DNA of 64,000 nt. It comes from Aeromonas jandaei. GTDB lineage: Bacteria; Pseudomonadota; Gammaproteobacteria; Enterobacterales; Aeromonadaceae. Positions 17,247 through 28,008 of this stretch are shown here, piece by piece. How positions within the stretch are numbered: position 1 is the first letter of the stretch; each line of letters opens with the position of its first letter. A model generated the notes under the pieces. It worked only from the letters and a program-made list of their open reading frames with translations. It did not search any database and was not told the origin of the DNA. The position numbers were made by a program, and so were the translations under genes. The stretch spans positions 327,501-391,500 of the forward strand of contig NZ_CP149571.1 in assembly GCF_037890695.1 (NCBI RefSeq), in the 5' to 3' direction.

Positions 17247-19871
17247 TTACAGGCGCTCTTCCAGCCAGGAGTGAACGGATTGCAGCGCTGCCGGCACCGC
17301 CTCAGGCTGGGTACCACCCGCCTGTGCCATGTCCGGACGGCCACCGCCCTTGCCACCCACCTGCTGGGCAACCAGATTGACCAGCTCACCGGCCTTGACC
17401 TTGCCGGTCAGGTCGTTGGTGACGCCCGCGATCAGGTTGACCTTGCCGTCGGCACAGGTTGCCAGCAGCACAACACCGGACTTCATCTGGTTCTTCAGCT
17501 CGTCCAGCATGCCGCGCAGGGATTTCGGATCGGCCCCTTCCAGCGCTGCAACCAGCACCTTCTGACCGTTGATCTCGATCACCTGACCCAGCAGGTCGTT
17601 ACCGGCCTGAGCGGCCAGCTTGGCCTTGAGCTGCTCCAGCTCGCGCTCCATCATCTTGGCCTTGTCCAGCATCTGGCGAACCTTGTCGGCGATGCAGAAC
17701 TGGTCGCCTTTCACCAGGGCAGCAGCCTCTTCGATCTGCTCGCCAACCTGATGCATGAAGTCGATGGCCGCTTTGCCGGTCACCGCTTCGATACGGCGCA
17801 CGCCAGCAGCGATACCGCTCTCGGCGATGATCTTGAAGAAGCCGATATCACCGGTGCGCTTGGCGTGAGTACCGCCGCACAGCTCGGTGGAGTAGTCGCC
17901 CATGCGCACGACACGCACGTCGTCTTCATATTTTTCACCAAACAGCGCCATGGCACCGGCGGACTTGGCCGCTTCCAGATCCATCAGCTGGGTGGTGATT
18001 TCGTGGTTGGCGCGGATCTGGTTGTTGACCAGCTCCTCGACCCGGCGAATGGTCGCCATGGTCAGCCCCTCGAAGTGGGAGAAGTCGAAACGCATGCGCT
18101 CGGCTCCAACCAGAGAACCTTTCTGGGTGACGTGCTCGCCCAGAGCCTGACGCAGGGCAGCGTGCAGCAGGTGAGTCACGGAGTGGTTCAGGGCGATGGC
18201 CTGACGACGGTCAGCGTCCACCACGGCCTCGACCTCGGCCCCTTTCTCCAGGGTGCCCAGCTCCATGTAGCCCTTGTGGATGATCGCCTTGCCCGCTTTC
18301 AGGGTGTCGGTCACGGCAAAGATGCCGTCGTCCACTTTCAGGGTACCGCTGTCGCCAATCTGGCCGCCGGACTCGGCGTAGAAAGGGGTCTCTTCCAGCA
18401 CGATGACTGCTTCGTCACCGGCGATCAGACCGCTCACCTCTTCCACACCCTTGTAGATGCCGACCACGCGAGTGCGCTCGCTCAGGGTCTTGTAACCGGT
18501 GAAGGGGGTCTCGAAGTCGAGCTTGAGCATCTCGTTGTAGTTCACGCCGAAGCTGGACGCTTCCTTGGCACGAGCACGCTGCTTCTCCATCTCGGCCTTG
18601 AAGCCCTCTTCGTCGATGCCGATCTCGCGCTCGCGCACCACGTCGGCAGTCAGGTCAGCCGGGAAGCCGTAAGTGTCATAGAGCTTGAACACCACTTCGC
18701 CCGGAATAACCTTGGCATCGCCCAGGTTGGCCAGAGCGTCTTCCAGCAGCAGCAGACCGCGATCCAGAGTGCGGACGAACTGCTCCTCTTCGATGCGCAG
18801 CACGCGCTCGACCAGCGGCAGCTGGGCGATCAGCTCGGCAGCGACATCCTTCATCTGCACTGCCAGCTCGGCAGCCAGTTTGTAGAAGAAGACATCGGTA
18901 GCGCCCAGCTTGCGACCGTGACGCACGGCGCGGCGGATGATGCGGCGCAGCACATAGCCACGACCTTCGTTGGACGGCATCACGCCATCTGCCACCAGGA
19001 AGGCGCAGGAGCGGATGTGGTCAGCGATGACGCGCAGGGACTGGTTGCTCAGATCGGTGGTGCCAACAATCTCGGCCGCTTTCTTGATCAGCGCCTGGAA
19101 GATGTCGATTTCGTAGTTGGAGTGCACACCCTGCATGATGGCGGAGATACGCTCCAGACCCATGCCGGTATCCACGGACGGACGCGGCAGCGGCTCCATG
19201 GTGCCGTCTGCCTGACGGTTGAACTGCATGAACACCACGTTCCAGATCTCGATGAAACGGTCGCCATCCTCTTCCGGTGAGCCGGGACGGCCACCCCAGA
19301 TGTGATCGCCGTGGTCATAGAAGATCTCGGTGCAGGGACCGCACGGGCCGGTATCGCCCATCGCCCAGAAGTTGTCGGAAGCGTAAGGGGCACCCTTGTT
19401 GTCACCGATGCGCACGATGCGATCGGCCGGGACACCGACCTCTTTTTCCCAGATGTCGAAAGCTTCATCATCAGTCGCGTAGACGGTCACCAGCAGGCGA
19501 TCTTTCGGCAGCTGCAGCACCTCGGTCAGGAAGCCCCATGCAAACTTGATGGCATCCTGTTTGAAGTAGTCACCGAAGCTGAAGTTGCCCAGCATTTCGA
19601 AGAAGGTGTGGTGACGAGCGGTATAGCCGACGTTTTCCAGATCGTTGTGCTTACCACCGGCACGCACGCAACGCTGGGAAGTCGTCGCGCGATTGTAGGC
19701 ACGCTTGTCTGCGCCAAGGAACACGTCCTTGAACTGGTTCATACCCGCGTTGGTAAACAACAGGGTCGGGTCGTTATGCGGTACCAGCGAGCTGGAGGAG
19801 ACAACCTGGTGCCCCTGGGAACGGAAATACTCGAGAAACGCAGCGCGAATCTCTGACGTGGACATATACAT
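17247..19871 (-). CDS. alaS: Alanyl-tRNA synthetase
   Basis: Charges tRNA-Ala and edits Ser/Gly mischarging. 874 residues from the ATG at 19871 ([16 protein letters not shown]), preceded by AGGA; a second ATG is at 19865. The catalytic core, the editing-domain zinc motifs HSVTHLLH (HxxxH) and [11 protein letters not shown], and the C-terminal C-Ala domain ending near SWLEERL are all visible. The open frame continues 330 bases further upstream, but that part is not AlaS-like. Flanked by recX upstream and lysC downstream. Confidence 0.98.
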   Translation of the reverse strand: MYMSTSEIRAAFLEYFRSQGHQVVSSSSLVPHNDPTLLFTNAGMNQFKDVFLGADKRAYNRATTSQRCVRAGGKHNDLENVGYTARHHTFFEMLGNFSFGDYFKQDAIKFAWGFLTEVLQLPKDRLLVTVYATDDEAFDIWEKEVGVPADRIVRIGDNKGAPYASDNFWAMGDTGPCGPCTEIFYDHGDHIWGGRPGSPEEDGDRFIEIWNVVFMQFNRQADGTMEPLPRPSVDTGMGLERISAIMQGVHSNYEIDIFQALIKKAAEIVGTTDLSNQSLRVIADHIRSCAFLVADGVMPSNEGRGYVLRRIIRRAVRHGRKLGATDVFFYKLAAELAVQMKDVAAELIAQLPLVERVLRIEEEQFVRTLDRGLLLLEDALANLGDAKVIPGEVVFKLYDTYGFPADLTADVVREREIGIDEEGFKAEMEKQRARAKEASSFGVNYNEMLKLDFETPFTGYKTLSERTRVVGIYKGVEEVSGLIAGDEAVIVLEETPFYAESGGQIGDSGTLKVDDGIFAVTDTLKAGKAIIHKGYMELGTLEKGAEVEAVVDADRRQAIALNHSVTHLLHAALRQALGEHVTQKGSLVGAERMRFDFSHFEGLTMATIRRVEELVNNQIRANHEITTQLMDLEAAKSAGAMALFGEKYEDDVRVVRMGDYSTELCGGTHAKRTGDIGFFKIIAESGIAAGVRRIEAVTGKAAIDFMHQVGEQIEEAAALVKGDQFCIADKVRQMLDKAKMMERELEQLKAKLAAQAGNDLLGQVIEINGQKVLVAALEGADPKSLRGMLDELKNQMKSGVVLLATCADGKVNLIAGVTNDLTGKVKAGELVNLVAQQVGGKGGGRPDMAQAGGTQPEAVPAALQSVHSWLEERL

Positions 19872-19996
19872 GGAAAATCCTGCTTGATTCGAATACGGAC
19901 TTTTAACCGCATTAATGTAAGTTTTCTGCGGGGTAAAGTAAAACGGACAGGGCCGCCACGGGCGAAAAAGCGCACATAAACGGGCCAGAAAAGAGC

Positions 19997-20014
19997 GCCA
20001 CTGCTCACAGTGGC
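19997..20014 (-). terminator. Hairpin upstream of alaS (recX terminator or alaS leader)
   Basis: Stem GCCACTG / CAGTGGC with a four-base loop; on the minus strand it is followed by GCTCTTTT. It lies 126 bases before the alaS start and 150 bases beyond recX. A second stem GGCAGG / CCTGCC lies nearer recX (about 20113-20129). Either could end recX transcription. The rest of 19872-20166 holds presumed alaS promoter sequence. Confidence 0.5.
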
Positions 20015-20166
20015 TTTTTTCACTGTCGAGAGGCAAAAAAGCAGCGCATAAAGAGGGATGAGATGAACAAAAGGCGACTTTTTCGGGATTGCGCTCGCAA
20101 GCTACTGAGCCGGCAGGAAAAACCTGCCACAAGGGGAGGTAAAACGACTGTTGCCACGCAGTGGCG

Positions 20167-20670
20167 TTACTCCTCCCGCTCCTGCAGGGCCGAGATGGCA
20201 TAACGGGCCTGATCCTGGGTAAAGCCGCGCCCCAGCAGATATTTGAGCCACTTCATCCGCAGCTTGAAATCGGCCAGATCGGCAATTTTTGCCCGTCGCT
20301 CCAGCAGTTCGAAGGCAAGCTCGAACCAGTCCAGCTCGGGTTGCTCGAAGGCGGCATCGATCTGGCCATCGTCCAGCCCCTTGCGACGCAGGTCGAAACG
20401 GATCTTGAGCGGGCCATGTCCCTTGGCGGCACCGGCCCGCACCGCCATGGCACCATAGCGTTCGTCATTGACCCAGTTGTAACCGCGGCAGTAGTCGACA
20501 ACCGCCTCGATCACCTCTTCCTGATAGCCCTGCTGGCGCAGGCGTCTGGCCAACTCCGACTCGGCACTCTCGCGGCGGGCCAGACTGCGCATGGCATAGC
20601 CGCGGGCCGCCGCCAGTTGTTCTTCAAAGGTGAGTTCGACAGGTTTGTCAGCAGATTCATCAACCATCAT
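20167..20670 (-). CDS. recX: Recombination regulator RecX
   Basis: Binds RecA filaments and limits their extension. 167 residues from ATG-ATG at 20670 ([12 protein letters not shown]). The repeated three-helix pattern is visible: [32 protein letters not shown] and the C-terminal [15 protein letters not shown]. It follows recA by 41 bases with a terminator-like hairpin in between, so it is made at a lower level by read-through, as known for E. coli recA-recX. The start codon has no good ribosome binding site. Confidence 0.9.
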   Translation of the reverse strand: MMVDESADKPVELTFEEQLAAARGYAMRSLARRESAESELARRLRQQGYQEEVIEAVVDYCRGYNWVNDERYGAMAVRAGAAKGHGPLKIRFDLRRKGLDDGQIDAAFEQPELDWFELAFELLERRAKIADLADFKLRMKWLKYLLGRGFTQDQARYAISALQEREE

Positions 20671-20679
20671 AAATAACAA

Positions 20680-20699
20680 GGCCGGGTATCTACCCGGCC
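20680..20699 (-). terminator. recA terminator / recX attenuating hairpin
   Basis: Perfect stem GGCCGGGTA / TACCCGGCC with a two-base spacer; on the minus strand TTGTTATTT follows and runs directly into the recX start codon. Confidence 0.85.
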
Positions 20700-20711
20700 T
20701 TCCTTTGTTCC

Positions 20712-21776
20712 TTATTCGAACTCTTGTTCGCTTTCGGCATCGAACTCGTCTGCCTCAACCGGTGCAGCCTTGTCATCGACTGGTACGGCACCGGAGAGCA
20801 GCAACTCGCGCAGTTTGGCTTCCACTTCGCCAGCCAGCGCCTTGTTCTCGGCGAACAGTTTCATCACGTTGGCCTTGCCCTGACCAATCTTCTCGCCGTT
20901 GTAGCTGTACCAGGCACCCGCCTTGTCGATCAGCTTGTGCTTGACGCCCAGGTCAACCAGCTCACCCTCTTTGGAGATACCGGCACCGTAGAAGATCTGG
21001 AATTCGGCCTGCTTGAAGGGAGGAGCCACCTTGTTCTTCACTACCTTGACGCGGGTCTCGTTACCGACCACTTCGTCACCTTCCTTGATGGCGCCGGTAC
21101 GACGGATATCCAGACGCACTGAGGCGTAGAACTTGAGCGCGTTACCACCGGTAGTGGTCTCCGGGCTGCCGAACATGACGCCAATCTTCATCCGGATCTG
21201 GTTGATGAAGATGCACAGGCAGTTGGCGTTTTTGATGTTGGCGGTCAGCTTGCGCAGCGCCTGGGACATCAGACGGGCCTGCAGGCCAACGTGGGAGTCA
21301 CCCATCTCGCCTTCGATTTCCGCTTTCGGAGTCAGCGCCGCCACGGAGTCGACGATGATGACGTCAACGGCGTTGGAGCGCACCAGCATGTCGCAGATCT
21401 CCAGCGCCTGTTCACCGGTATCCGGCTGGGAGATGAGCAGGTCGTCGACGTTGACGCCCAGCTTGGCGGCATAGATGGGATCCAGCGCGTGCTCCGCATC
21501 GACGAAGGCACAGGTCTTGCCCTTCTTCTGGGCTTCGGCGATCACCTGCAGGGTGAGGGTGGTTTTACCGGAAGATTCCGGGCCGTAGATCTCGACGATA
21601 CGACCGCACGGCAGACCACCGATCCCCAGCGCCACGTCCAGAGAGAGGGAGCCGGTGGAGATGGCTTCGATATCCATGGTCTTGCTGTCGCCCAGACGCA
21701 TGATGGAGCCTTTGCCGAACTGCTTTTCAATCTGACCCAGCGCAGCCGCCAGTGCCTTCTGTTTGTTCTGATCCAT
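20712..21776 (-). CDS. recA: Recombinase RecA
   Basis: Strand-exchange ATPase and LexA co-protease. 354 residues. Walker [10 protein letters not shown] is near residue 66, the L2 loop region ([15 protein letters not shown]) near residue 195, and the C-terminus is acidic ([14 protein letters not shown]). A LexA box lies 50-69 bases before the ATG. Neighbours are pncC upstream and recX downstream. Confidence 0.99.
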   Translation of the reverse strand: MDQNKQKALAAALGQIEKQFGKGSIMRLGDSKTMDIEAISTGSLSLDVALGIGGLPCGRIVEIYGPESSGKTTLTLQVIAEAQKKGKTCAFVDAEHALDPIYAAKLGVNVDDLLISQPDTGEQALEICDMLVRSNAVDVIIVDSVAALTPKAEIEGEMGDSHVGLQARLMSQALRKLTANIKNANCLCIFINQIRMKIGVMFGSPETTTGGNALKFYASVRLDIRRTGAIKEGDEVVGNETRVKVVKNKVAPPFKQAEFQIFYGAGISKEGELVDLGVKHKLIDKAGAWYSYNGEKIGQGKANVMKLFAENKALAGEVEAKLRELLLSGAVPVDDKAAPVEADEFDAESEQEFE

Positions 21777-21825
21777 GCCAATCTCCGCTGGAAATCGTGA
21801 GTAAAAAATGAAGTTGGGCTAAGTA

Positions 21826-21845
21826 TACTGTCTATTCATACAGTA
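21826..21845 (-). promoter_or_regulatory. LexA (SOS) box of recA
   Basis: TACTGTCTATTCATACAGTA has perfect CTGT-N8-ACAG arms plus the outer TA dinucleotides of the consensus. Confidence 0.95.
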
Positions 21846-21856
21846 TCAAGCCCAAT

Positions 21857-22348
21857 TTATCTGAGCAGGGCCAACAGACCCGACAAGGCCTGTCTCACCG
21901 CCTGCTGGCGCACCTGCCGGCGATCCCCGTCGAAGCGGGCCAGCAGGGAGTGGTGGCGGCCATTGCTGTCGGCCCAGGCGAACCAGACGGTGCCGACCGG
22001 TTTGCCCTCGGTCGCACCGCCGGGGCCGGCGATGCCGCTGATGGCAACGCTGATGGAGGCAGACGAGTGCGCCAGCGCGCCGCGGGCCATCTCCAGCACC
22101 ACCGCCTCGCTCACCGCGCCGTGCCGCTCAAGGCTCTCGCGGCTCACCCCCAGCATCTGCTGTTTGGCCTCGTTGGTGTAGGTGACAAAACCGCGATCGA
22201 ACCAGCCGGAGCTGCCCGCGATGTCGGTGATGGCCGTAGCCACTCCACCGCCGGTACAGGATTCGGCGGTCGCCGCCAGCCAGCCCCGCTGACCAAGGGC
22301 CCGCCCCAGCTCGATGGCGAGGTGCTCTATCTCAGCGTCCAGTTTCAT
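21857..22348 (-). CDS. pncC: Nicotinamide-nucleotide amidohydrolase PncC
   Basis: Deamidates nicotinamide mononucleotide to nicotinic acid mononucleotide in NAD recycling. 163 residues from the ATG at 22348 with AAGGAG upstream, the size of the single-domain CinA C-terminal protein of E. coli. Family motifs: LAATAESCTGGGVATAITDI near residue 24, VTYTNEAKQQMLGV near 55, ISGIAGPGGATEGKPVGTV near 103. It stands just upstream of recA, the conserved position. Confidence 0.93.
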   Translation of the reverse strand: MKLDAEIEHLAIELGRALGQRGWLAATAESCTGGGVATAITDIAGSSGWFDRGFVTYTNEAKQQMLGVSRESLERHGAVSEAVVLEMARGALAHSSASISVAISGIAGPGGATEGKPVGTVWFAWADSNGRHHSLLARFDGDRRQVRQQAVRQALSGLLALLR

Positions 22349-22565
22349 CACAGCTCCTTCTGATGCGTGGAAAGGACACATTATGCGATCCCGCCGCAGC
22401 CCCTCGCAACTGAGCTTATTGTCACAAGGCTGATGACTCGCATCGGCCAAATGGTGGTGCGAGCCAACCTCCCCCGGCGCGGCGCTTATGTGTAGAATGG
22501 CGCCATCAAGCTCAAGGCTCATCACCGCAGACCCGGGCCCGCAGAGGCCCCTTCTGGAATAGAAC

Positions 22566-25148
22566 ATGACCGCACAACACCAAGCTACTGGCGCTGCGCC
22601 AAGCGCCAATCTCAGCGCCCACACGCCCATGATGCAGCAGTATCTGACCCTCAAGGCCGAGAACCCGGAGATCCTGCTGTTCTACCGGATGGGCGACTTC
22701 TACGAGTTGTTCTATGACGATGCCCGCAAGGCCTCCCAGCTGCTCGACATCTCCCTGACCAAGCGCGGCCAGTCGGCCGGCAGCCCCATCCCGATGGCGG
22801 GTGTTCCCTATCACGCCATCGAGGGTTATCTGGCCAAGCTGGTGCAGCTCGGCGAATCTGCCGCCATCTGCGAACAGGTGGGGGATCCCGCCACCAGCAA
22901 GGGGCCGGTGGAGCGCAAGGTCATTCGCATCATCACCCCGGGCACCGTCTCCGACGAGGCACTGCTCAGCGAGCGACAGGACAACCTGATCGCCGCCGTC
23001 TATCACGATGGCCGCCGCTTCGGCTACGGCACCATGGACATTGGCTCGGGCCGCTTCTTCATTAACCAGTTCGAGAAAGAAGAGACCCTGCTGGCGGAGC
23101 TGCAGCGCACCAATCCGGCCGAACTGCTCTACCCCGAATCGTTCGCCTTCCTGCACCACGTCGAGGGTCGCCGCGGTCTGCGCCGCCGCCCGGAGTGGGA
23201 GTTCGAACTCGGCACCGCCCGCAAGCTGTTGTGCCAACAGTTCGGTACCCAGGATCTGGTGGGCTTTGGCGTCGAACAGAGCGAGACCGCCCTGTGCGCG
23301 GCCGGCTGTCTGATGCAGTACGTCAAGGACACCCAGCGCACCGCCCTGCCCCACATTCGCAGCGTGCGCCTCGAACAGCCCGATCATGCGGTCATCATGG
23401 ATGCCGCCACTCGCCGCAATCTGGAGCTGACCCAGAATCTGGCCGGCGGTCACGACAACACCCTCTCTGCGGTGCTGGACTGCACCGCCACGCCGATGGG
23501 CAGTCGCTTGCTCAAACGCTGGATCCACCAGCCGATCCGTGATCGGGTGATCCTGAAAGGTCGCCAGAGCACCATCAAGGAGCTGATCGAACAGAACCTC
23601 TATGACGAGCTGGGTGGTCTGCTTCGTCAGGTCGGCGATGTGGAGCGGGTGCTGGCGCGTCTGGCCCTGCGCTCGGCCCGTCCGCGCGACCTCACCCGGC
23701 TACGGCAGGCTTTCGCCCAGCTGCCCGAATTGCAGCGCCTGCTGGCGGAGAGCGAGCACGAGGCGGTGCAGCAGCTGCGCGAGCGGGCCAGCACCTTCCC
23801 CGAGCTGCTGGACCTGCTGGAGCGCGCGGTGATGGAGGTGCCGCCGGTGCTGATCCGCGATGGCGGCGTGATCCGTGAAGGGTTCAACGCCGAGCTGGAC
23901 GAGCTGCGGGATCTGGCCAACGGCGCCACCGCCAGCCTCGCCCGTATCGAGGAGCGGGAGAAGCTGCTGACCGGCATCAACACCCTCAAGGTGGGTTACA
24001 ACAAGGTGCACGGCTTCTATATCGAGGTAAGCCGCGCCAACAGCCATCTGGTGCCGGCCCACTACATCCGCCGCCAGACCCTCAAGAACAACGAACGCTA
24101 CATCATCGACGAGCTGAAAAAGTACGAGGATCGGGTGCTCACCGCCCAGGCGCAGGCGCTGGCGCTGGAGAAACGCCTCTACGAAGAGCTGCTCGATGCT
24201 CTGCTGCCGCATCTGGGCGATCTGCAGGAGTCCGCTGCCGCGCTGGCGGAGCTGGACGTGCTGGCCAACCTGGCCGAGCGGGCCGAGACCCTCGACTATC
24301 GCTGCCCCACCCTCATCGACGAGGATCAGATCATCATCGAGGCGGGCCGCCATCCGGTGGTGGAGCAGGTGATGACCGACCCCTTCATCGCCAACCCCAT
24401 CCGGCTGGAGCGGGAGCGGCGGATGCTGATCATCACCGGCCCCAACATGGGCGGTAAATCGACCTACATGCGCCAGACCGCGCTGATCGTGCTGCTGGCC
24501 CACATCGGCGCCTTCGTGCCGGCCGACAGCGCCCGCATCGGCCCCATCGATCGCATCTTCACCCGCATCGGAGCCTCGGATGATCTGGCCTCCGGCCGAT
24601 CCACCTTTATGGTGGAGATGACCGAGACCGCCAATATCCTCAACAACGCCACCGCCCGCAGTCTGGTGCTGATGGACGAAATTGGCCGCGGCACCAGCAC
24701 CTACGACGGCCTCTCGCTGGCGTGGGCCTGCGCCGAACAGCTGGCGAGCAAGATTGGCGCCTACACCCTGTTTGCCACCCACTACTTCGAGCTGACCCGC
24801 TTGCCGGAGCTGATGAGCGGGCTGGCCAACGTCCACCTGGATGCAGTGGAGCACGGCGACACCATCGCCTTTATGCACGCGGTACAGGAGGGGGCGGCCA
24901 GCCGCTCCTACGGTCTGCAAGTGGCGGCGTTGGCGGGGGTGCCGAAATCGGTGATCCAGCAGGCCCGTCACAAACTGCACGAGCTGGAAAGCGCCACCCC
25001 GGTGGCCGCCGGTGAAACCCGCCCGGCCCCGATGGCCATGGCGCCCCAGAGCCATCCGGTAGTCGATGAACTGGAAGCGGTGCGCCCGGACGAGCTTACC
25101 CCGCGGCAGGCGCTGGATCTGCTCTATCGCCTCAAGCAGATGCTGTAA
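22566..25148 (+). CDS. mutS: DNA mismatch repair protein MutS
   Basis: Recognises mismatches and starts methyl-directed repair with MutL and MutH. 860 residues. The mismatch-wedge motif (Phe-x-Glu in GDFYELFY) is near residue 43, Walker [11 protein letters not shown] near residue 626, and the Walker B region [16 protein letters not shown] near residue 702. The C-terminus ([17 protein letters not shown]) is the tetramer/beta-clamp region. Divergent from pncC; ends in a strong terminator. Confidence 0.98.
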   Translation: MTAQHQATGAAPSANLSAHTPMMQQYLTLKAENPEILLFYRMGDFYELFYDDARKASQLLDISLTKRGQSAGSPIPMAGVPYHAIEGYLAKLVQLGESAAICEQVGDPATSKGPVERKVIRIITPGTVSDEALLSERQDNLIAAVYHDGRRFGYGTMDIGSGRFFINQFEKEETLLAELQRTNPAELLYPESFAFLHHVEGRRGLRRRPEWEFELGTARKLLCQQFGTQDLVGFGVEQSETALCAAGCLMQYVKDTQRTALPHIRSVRLEQPDHAVIMDAATRRNLELTQNLAGGHDNTLSAVLDCTATPMGSRLLKRWIHQPIRDRVILKGRQSTIKELIEQNLYDELGGLLRQVGDVERVLARLALRSARPRDLTRLRQAFAQLPELQRLLAESEHEAVQQLRERASTFPELLDLLERAVMEVPPVLIRDGGVIREGFNAELDELRDLANGATASLARIEEREKLLTGINTLKVGYNKVHGFYIEVSRANSHLVPAHYIRRQTLKNNERYIIDELKKYEDRVLTAQAQALALEKRLYEELLDALLPHLGDLQESAAALAELDVLANLAERAETLDYRCPTLIDEDQIIIEAGRHPVVEQVMTDPFIANPIRLERERRMLIITGPNMGGKSTYMRQTALIVLLAHIGAFVPADSARIGPIDRIFTRIGASDDLASGRSTFMVEMTETANILNNATARSLVLMDEIGRGTSTYDGLSLAWACAEQLASKIGAYTLFATHYFELTRLPELMSGLANVHLDAVEHGDTIAFMHAVQEGAASRSYGLQVAALAGVPKSVIQQARHKLHELESATPVAAGETRPAPMAMAPQSHPVVDELEAVRPDELTPRQALDLLYRLKQML

Positions 25149-25172
25149 CCAGCGACTGCCAATCAGCAAGAT

Positions 25173-25200
25173 AAAAGGGGAACCGCGAGGTTCCCCTTTT
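25173..25200. terminator. Terminator between mutS and the yjjU-like gene
   Basis: AAAAGGGGAACC-GCGA-GGTTCCCCTTTT; symmetrical, so it can serve both convergent genes. Confidence 0.9.
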
Positions 25201-25234
25201 TATTGCCGTAATGCCTTTTCGGACTGTTTTACTG

Positions 25235-26095
25235 CTAGGCAGCCTGCGCCTCTCTGCCCGCCCGCAGCAGACTCTGGCGCCCTTGCCAGTAGCCCTGCAG
25301 ATAGCCGGACTCCAGCTTGAGCTGATCGCGGGTAAAGCGGGAGACCGGAAAACCGGCCGGTGGCGCGATCACCTCGATCTCGCAATCCGCAGGCGGCATT
25401 TCGATAAAGTCGAGGGCGCGGTTGTAGGCCACATCCCGTGCCAGCATCGCCTGTGCCAGTGCAGGCTGGGTCTTGAGCAGCGCCTTCACCATCCAGCAGA
25501 AGCGGGCCGGCTTCTTGCGATAACCGCGTGGCTCGGAGAGCACCACCGTCATCCGCCGCGCCCCGCGCCGATAGGCCTCGATCACCGGGATGGAGTCGCT
25601 GATGCCGCCATCCGCCATGGGACGGCCATCGACAGAGGGGGTCTCGTGCTGCACCACCGGCAGGGCGCAGGTGGCGGTCAGCACCTCGTCCATGTTGTCG
25701 GGGTGCACCGGCAGGTAGACAGCCGCGCCGGTCGCCACCTCGGTGGTGACCGCATAGAAGGGAATGCGGCAGGCGGAGAAGGTGTCGAGGTCGAGGGGAA
25801 AGCGGTAGCGGCTGGTGCGCCAGAGCCAGCTGACATCCACCAGATCACCCCCCTTGACGAAGCGCAGCGGATCGAGAAAGTCGCTGCTGCAGGCCAGCTG
25901 GGTGATGATGTGGTGACTGCGGCGCGGCTGCTCACTCAGGTAAGAGACCAGATTGGTCGCCCCGGCCGAGACCCCCATGACGAAATCGAACGGGTAGTGG
26001 TGACTTTCCACGAAGGCATCGAGCACGCCACTGGCGAAGATGCCGCGCATGGCGCCCCCTTCGACAATGAGCGCGTTGGTAGCAGAAGAGAACAT
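25235..26095 (-). CDS. Patatin-like phospholipase, YjjU type
   Basis: 286-residue cytoplasmic patatin-fold hydrolase of unknown substrate. The oxyanion region VEGGAMRGIFASGVLDAF is near residue 11, the nucleophile motif GVSAG near residue 41, and the catalytic Asp is in DGGISD near residue 162. There is no signal peptide. GGAG before the ATG supports the start. About 160-200 bases upstream lies one of the three CidR-type elements, in the same relative orientation as at lrgA, so this gene may share regulation with lrgAB. Confidence 0.88.
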   Translation of the reverse strand: MFSSATNALIVEGGAMRGIFASGVLDAFVESHHYPFDFVMGVSAGATNLVSYLSEQPRRSHHIITQLACSSDFLDPLRFVKGGDLVDVSWLWRTSRYRFPLDLDTFSACRIPFYAVTTEVATGAAVYLPVHPDNMDEVLTATCALPVVQHETPSVDGRPMADGGISDSIPVIEAYRRGARRMTVVLSEPRGYRKKPARFCWMVKALLKTQPALAQAMLARDVAYNRALDFIEMPPADCEIEVIAPPAGFPVSRFTRDQLKLESGYLQGYWQGRQSLLRAGREAQAA

Positions 26096-26256
26096 GTGAA
26101 GGCTCCGTCAGCGGTAACAAATCCGGGGCATGCCCCGATCGGTGATGGACGCCTTCATGTCGGACACCAAGACGCCTGAGCTGGACGGTTCGGACAGTGT
26201 CGCTGTGCCGATACCGTGAAGCGACTGCCAGTATATGCAGTGAACAAACCTGCAAA

Positions 26257-26296
26257 AAATGAATTTAAATAATAAAAATTATGCCACTTTGGAATG
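26257..26296 (-). promoter_or_regulatory. CidR-type element, copy C (upstream of the yjjU-like gene)
   Basis: AAATGAATTT, then at the same 23-base offset as the other two copies TATGCCACTTTGGAATG, a slightly degenerate form of the CATGCC/GGCATG palindrome. Found in the 252-base gap between two minus-strand genes. The remainder of the gap shows nothing else I recognise. Confidence 0.6.
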
Positions 26297-26347
26297 ATTT
26301 GTACCGTAAAAAGGCCAGCCGCAGGGCTGGCCGTGTTCTCACCTCAA

Positions 26348-27244
26348 TCAGGGCAAGCCGGGGCCAAAACGCCCGGTCACCGGATCGTAGTGGTAGGCGT
26401 CGTAATCAAAGTCGATCCCCTTGAGCAAGGGGTTGGGCAGCTCGAACAGCTGGCGCTGGTGGAGTCTGGCCTGATCGAGGGAGGGTTTGAAGTGGTGCAG
26501 CCAGAGCCGCTGCAGCGAGCCATCCTGCCACGCCAGCTTGAGCCCGGCCTGAATGCGCCGGATCCCCGCCTGATTCCCCTTGAAGGTGTAGAAGAGATGG
26601 AGGAAGGGGTAGTGCAGGGCGATATGCTGCTCCACGGTGAGGCCGGGCAGATCCCGGTGCTGCTCCAGCTCGGTGAAGAGCTCGTTGGCGCCGCGGCAAA
26701 AGAGGTCGGCCCGCCCGCGAGCCACCAGCTTGAACAGCCGCTCGTAGCTGTCCACCTCCTGCACCTGCAGACCGGCCGCCCGCAAAATGGCGGCATCCTG
26801 CCAGCCACGCCCCTGCACGTTCTGGTACTGCTTGAGCTGCTCGAAGCGGGTCACTCCGGCAATGGCCTTTGCCTGCTGCGGGCTGACGAAGCAGATGCGA
26901 TAGCCGAGGATGCCGAGTTCCACCGGGAAGCGGACATAGTCGAGGGCCTCACCGCTATCGGGCTGCGGCGTATCGACGGCAAAGAAGTTGGGGTAGAGGT
27001 TGGTCTGCAGCACCTGCCGCAGCCGGATCCGGTTCATCGGCGGCGCCGCCCGCAGCTCGTAGTCACCGAAGCTGTCGCGGGTCTTCTCCAGCGCCAGCTG
27101 CAGCAGCTCGCGAAAATAGATGGTGCGCTGATCCCGGTCGCTCTCCGGGCTGATATGGGTAAAGACGTCGCTCGCCCGCAGGGGGGCGGCGAGAAGTGAG
27201 AGGCTGCATAGCAGCAAGAAGGAGGCGAGGCGATGAAAGGTCAT
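26348..27244 (-). CDS. Orphan periplasmic solute-binding protein, paralogue 1
   Basis: About 298 residues from the ATG at 27244 (an ATG at 27253 is also possible). A clear signal peptide (LASFLLLCSLSLLAAPLRAS) is followed by a type II binding-protein-like domain. It is roughly half identical to the protein at 32223-33146; shared blocks are RICFVSPQQ, DLFCRG, LAWQDGSLQ and NPLLKGIDFDY. No permease or ATPase gene is nearby, so it may serve a distant transporter or a sensor. The ligand is unknown. Confidence 0.75.
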   Translation of the reverse strand: MTFHRLASFLLLCSLSLLAAPLRASDVFTHISPESDRDQRTIYFRELLQLALEKTRDSFGDYELRAAPPMNRIRLRQVLQTNLYPNFFAVDTPQPDSGEALDYVRFPVELGILGYRICFVSPQQAKAIAGVTRFEQLKQYQNVQGRGWQDAAILRAAGLQVQEVDSYERLFKLVARGRADLFCRGANELFTELEQHRDLPGLTVEQHIALHYPFLHLFYTFKGNQAGIRRIQAGLKLAWQDGSLQRLWLHHFKPSLDQARLHQRQLFELPNPLLKGIDFDYDAYHYDPVTGRFGPGLP

Positions 27245-27318
27245 ACTGCTCATCCCGGGAATACACGCTCACTAGAGTGTAGCGCCGGGACGAGCAGCCT
27301 TGTAAAGGGAAGCTCAGC

Positions 27319-28008
27319 CTACCAGAACATCCGGCCCAGCAGGGGCGCCAGCAGCACGGTCACCATGCCGGCGATCATCATCACCATACTGGAGACCACC
27401 CCCTCTTCGTTACCCATCTGATAGGCCCTGGCGGTGCCGGCACCGTGGGCCGAGGCGCCAAACCCCGCCCCCTTGCCGAGACGACTGCGAATGGCCAGCA
27501 CGGTGAGCACGCTCTCCCCCACCGCCATGCCGATGACGCCGGTCAGCACCACAAACAGCGCCGTGAGGTCGCTCTGACCGCCGATGGCGCGGGTCGCCTC
27601 CACCGCAAACGGCGTGGTGATGGAGCGCATCGCCAGACTGCGCTGCAACATGTCGGAGAGATCGAGCCAGCGGGCCAGCAGCACGGTACTCCCCACCGCC
27701 ATGATGACCGAGGCGACCACCCCGACCGACAGCGACAGCCAGTGGCGACGAATGAGCTGGCGGTTCTCGTAGACCGGCACCGCGAAGGCGACGGTCGCCG
27801 GGCCCAGCAGCCAGAGCAGCCAGTGGGATTCCGCCATGTAGTCCTGATAGGGGATGTGGAACAGCAGCACCACGGCCACCAGCAGGGTCGGCGCCAGCAG
27901 CAGCGGCATCAGCGGCAGGATCCGCTTTTTGCCGTAGAGCCATTTGCTGGCGTAGTAGAAGAGCAGGGTAAGGGCGAAACAGATCAGCCCGAGCAGGGTA
28001 TCAGACAT
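27319..28008 (-). CDS. LrgB/CidB-family membrane protein
   Basis: 229 residues with about six membrane segments and the family motifs RSITTPFAVEATRAIGG near residue 127 and ASAHGAGTARAYQMGNEEG near residue 184. It partners LrgA-type proteins; reported roles in other bacteria include pyruvate uptake and control of autolysis, so the function here is open. It overlaps the lrgA-like gene by eight bases, which implies translational coupling. Confidence 0.88.
   Translation of the reverse strand: MSDTLLGLICFALTLLFYYASKWLYGKKRILPLMPLLLAPTLLVAVVLLFHIPYQDYMAESHWLLWLLGPATVAFAVPVYENRQLIRRHWLSLSVGVVASVIMAVGSTVLLARWLDLSDMLQRSLAMRSITTPFAVEATRAIGGQSDLTALFVVLTGVIGMAVGESVLTVLAIRSRLGKGAGFGASAHGAGTARAYQMGNEEGVVSSMVMMIAGMVTVLLAPLLGRMFW

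Noticed and set aside
17271..19280. 669-residue plus-strand frame
   Set aside because: Shadow of alaS on the opposite strand; His/Gln/Leu-rich composition typical of antisense reading.
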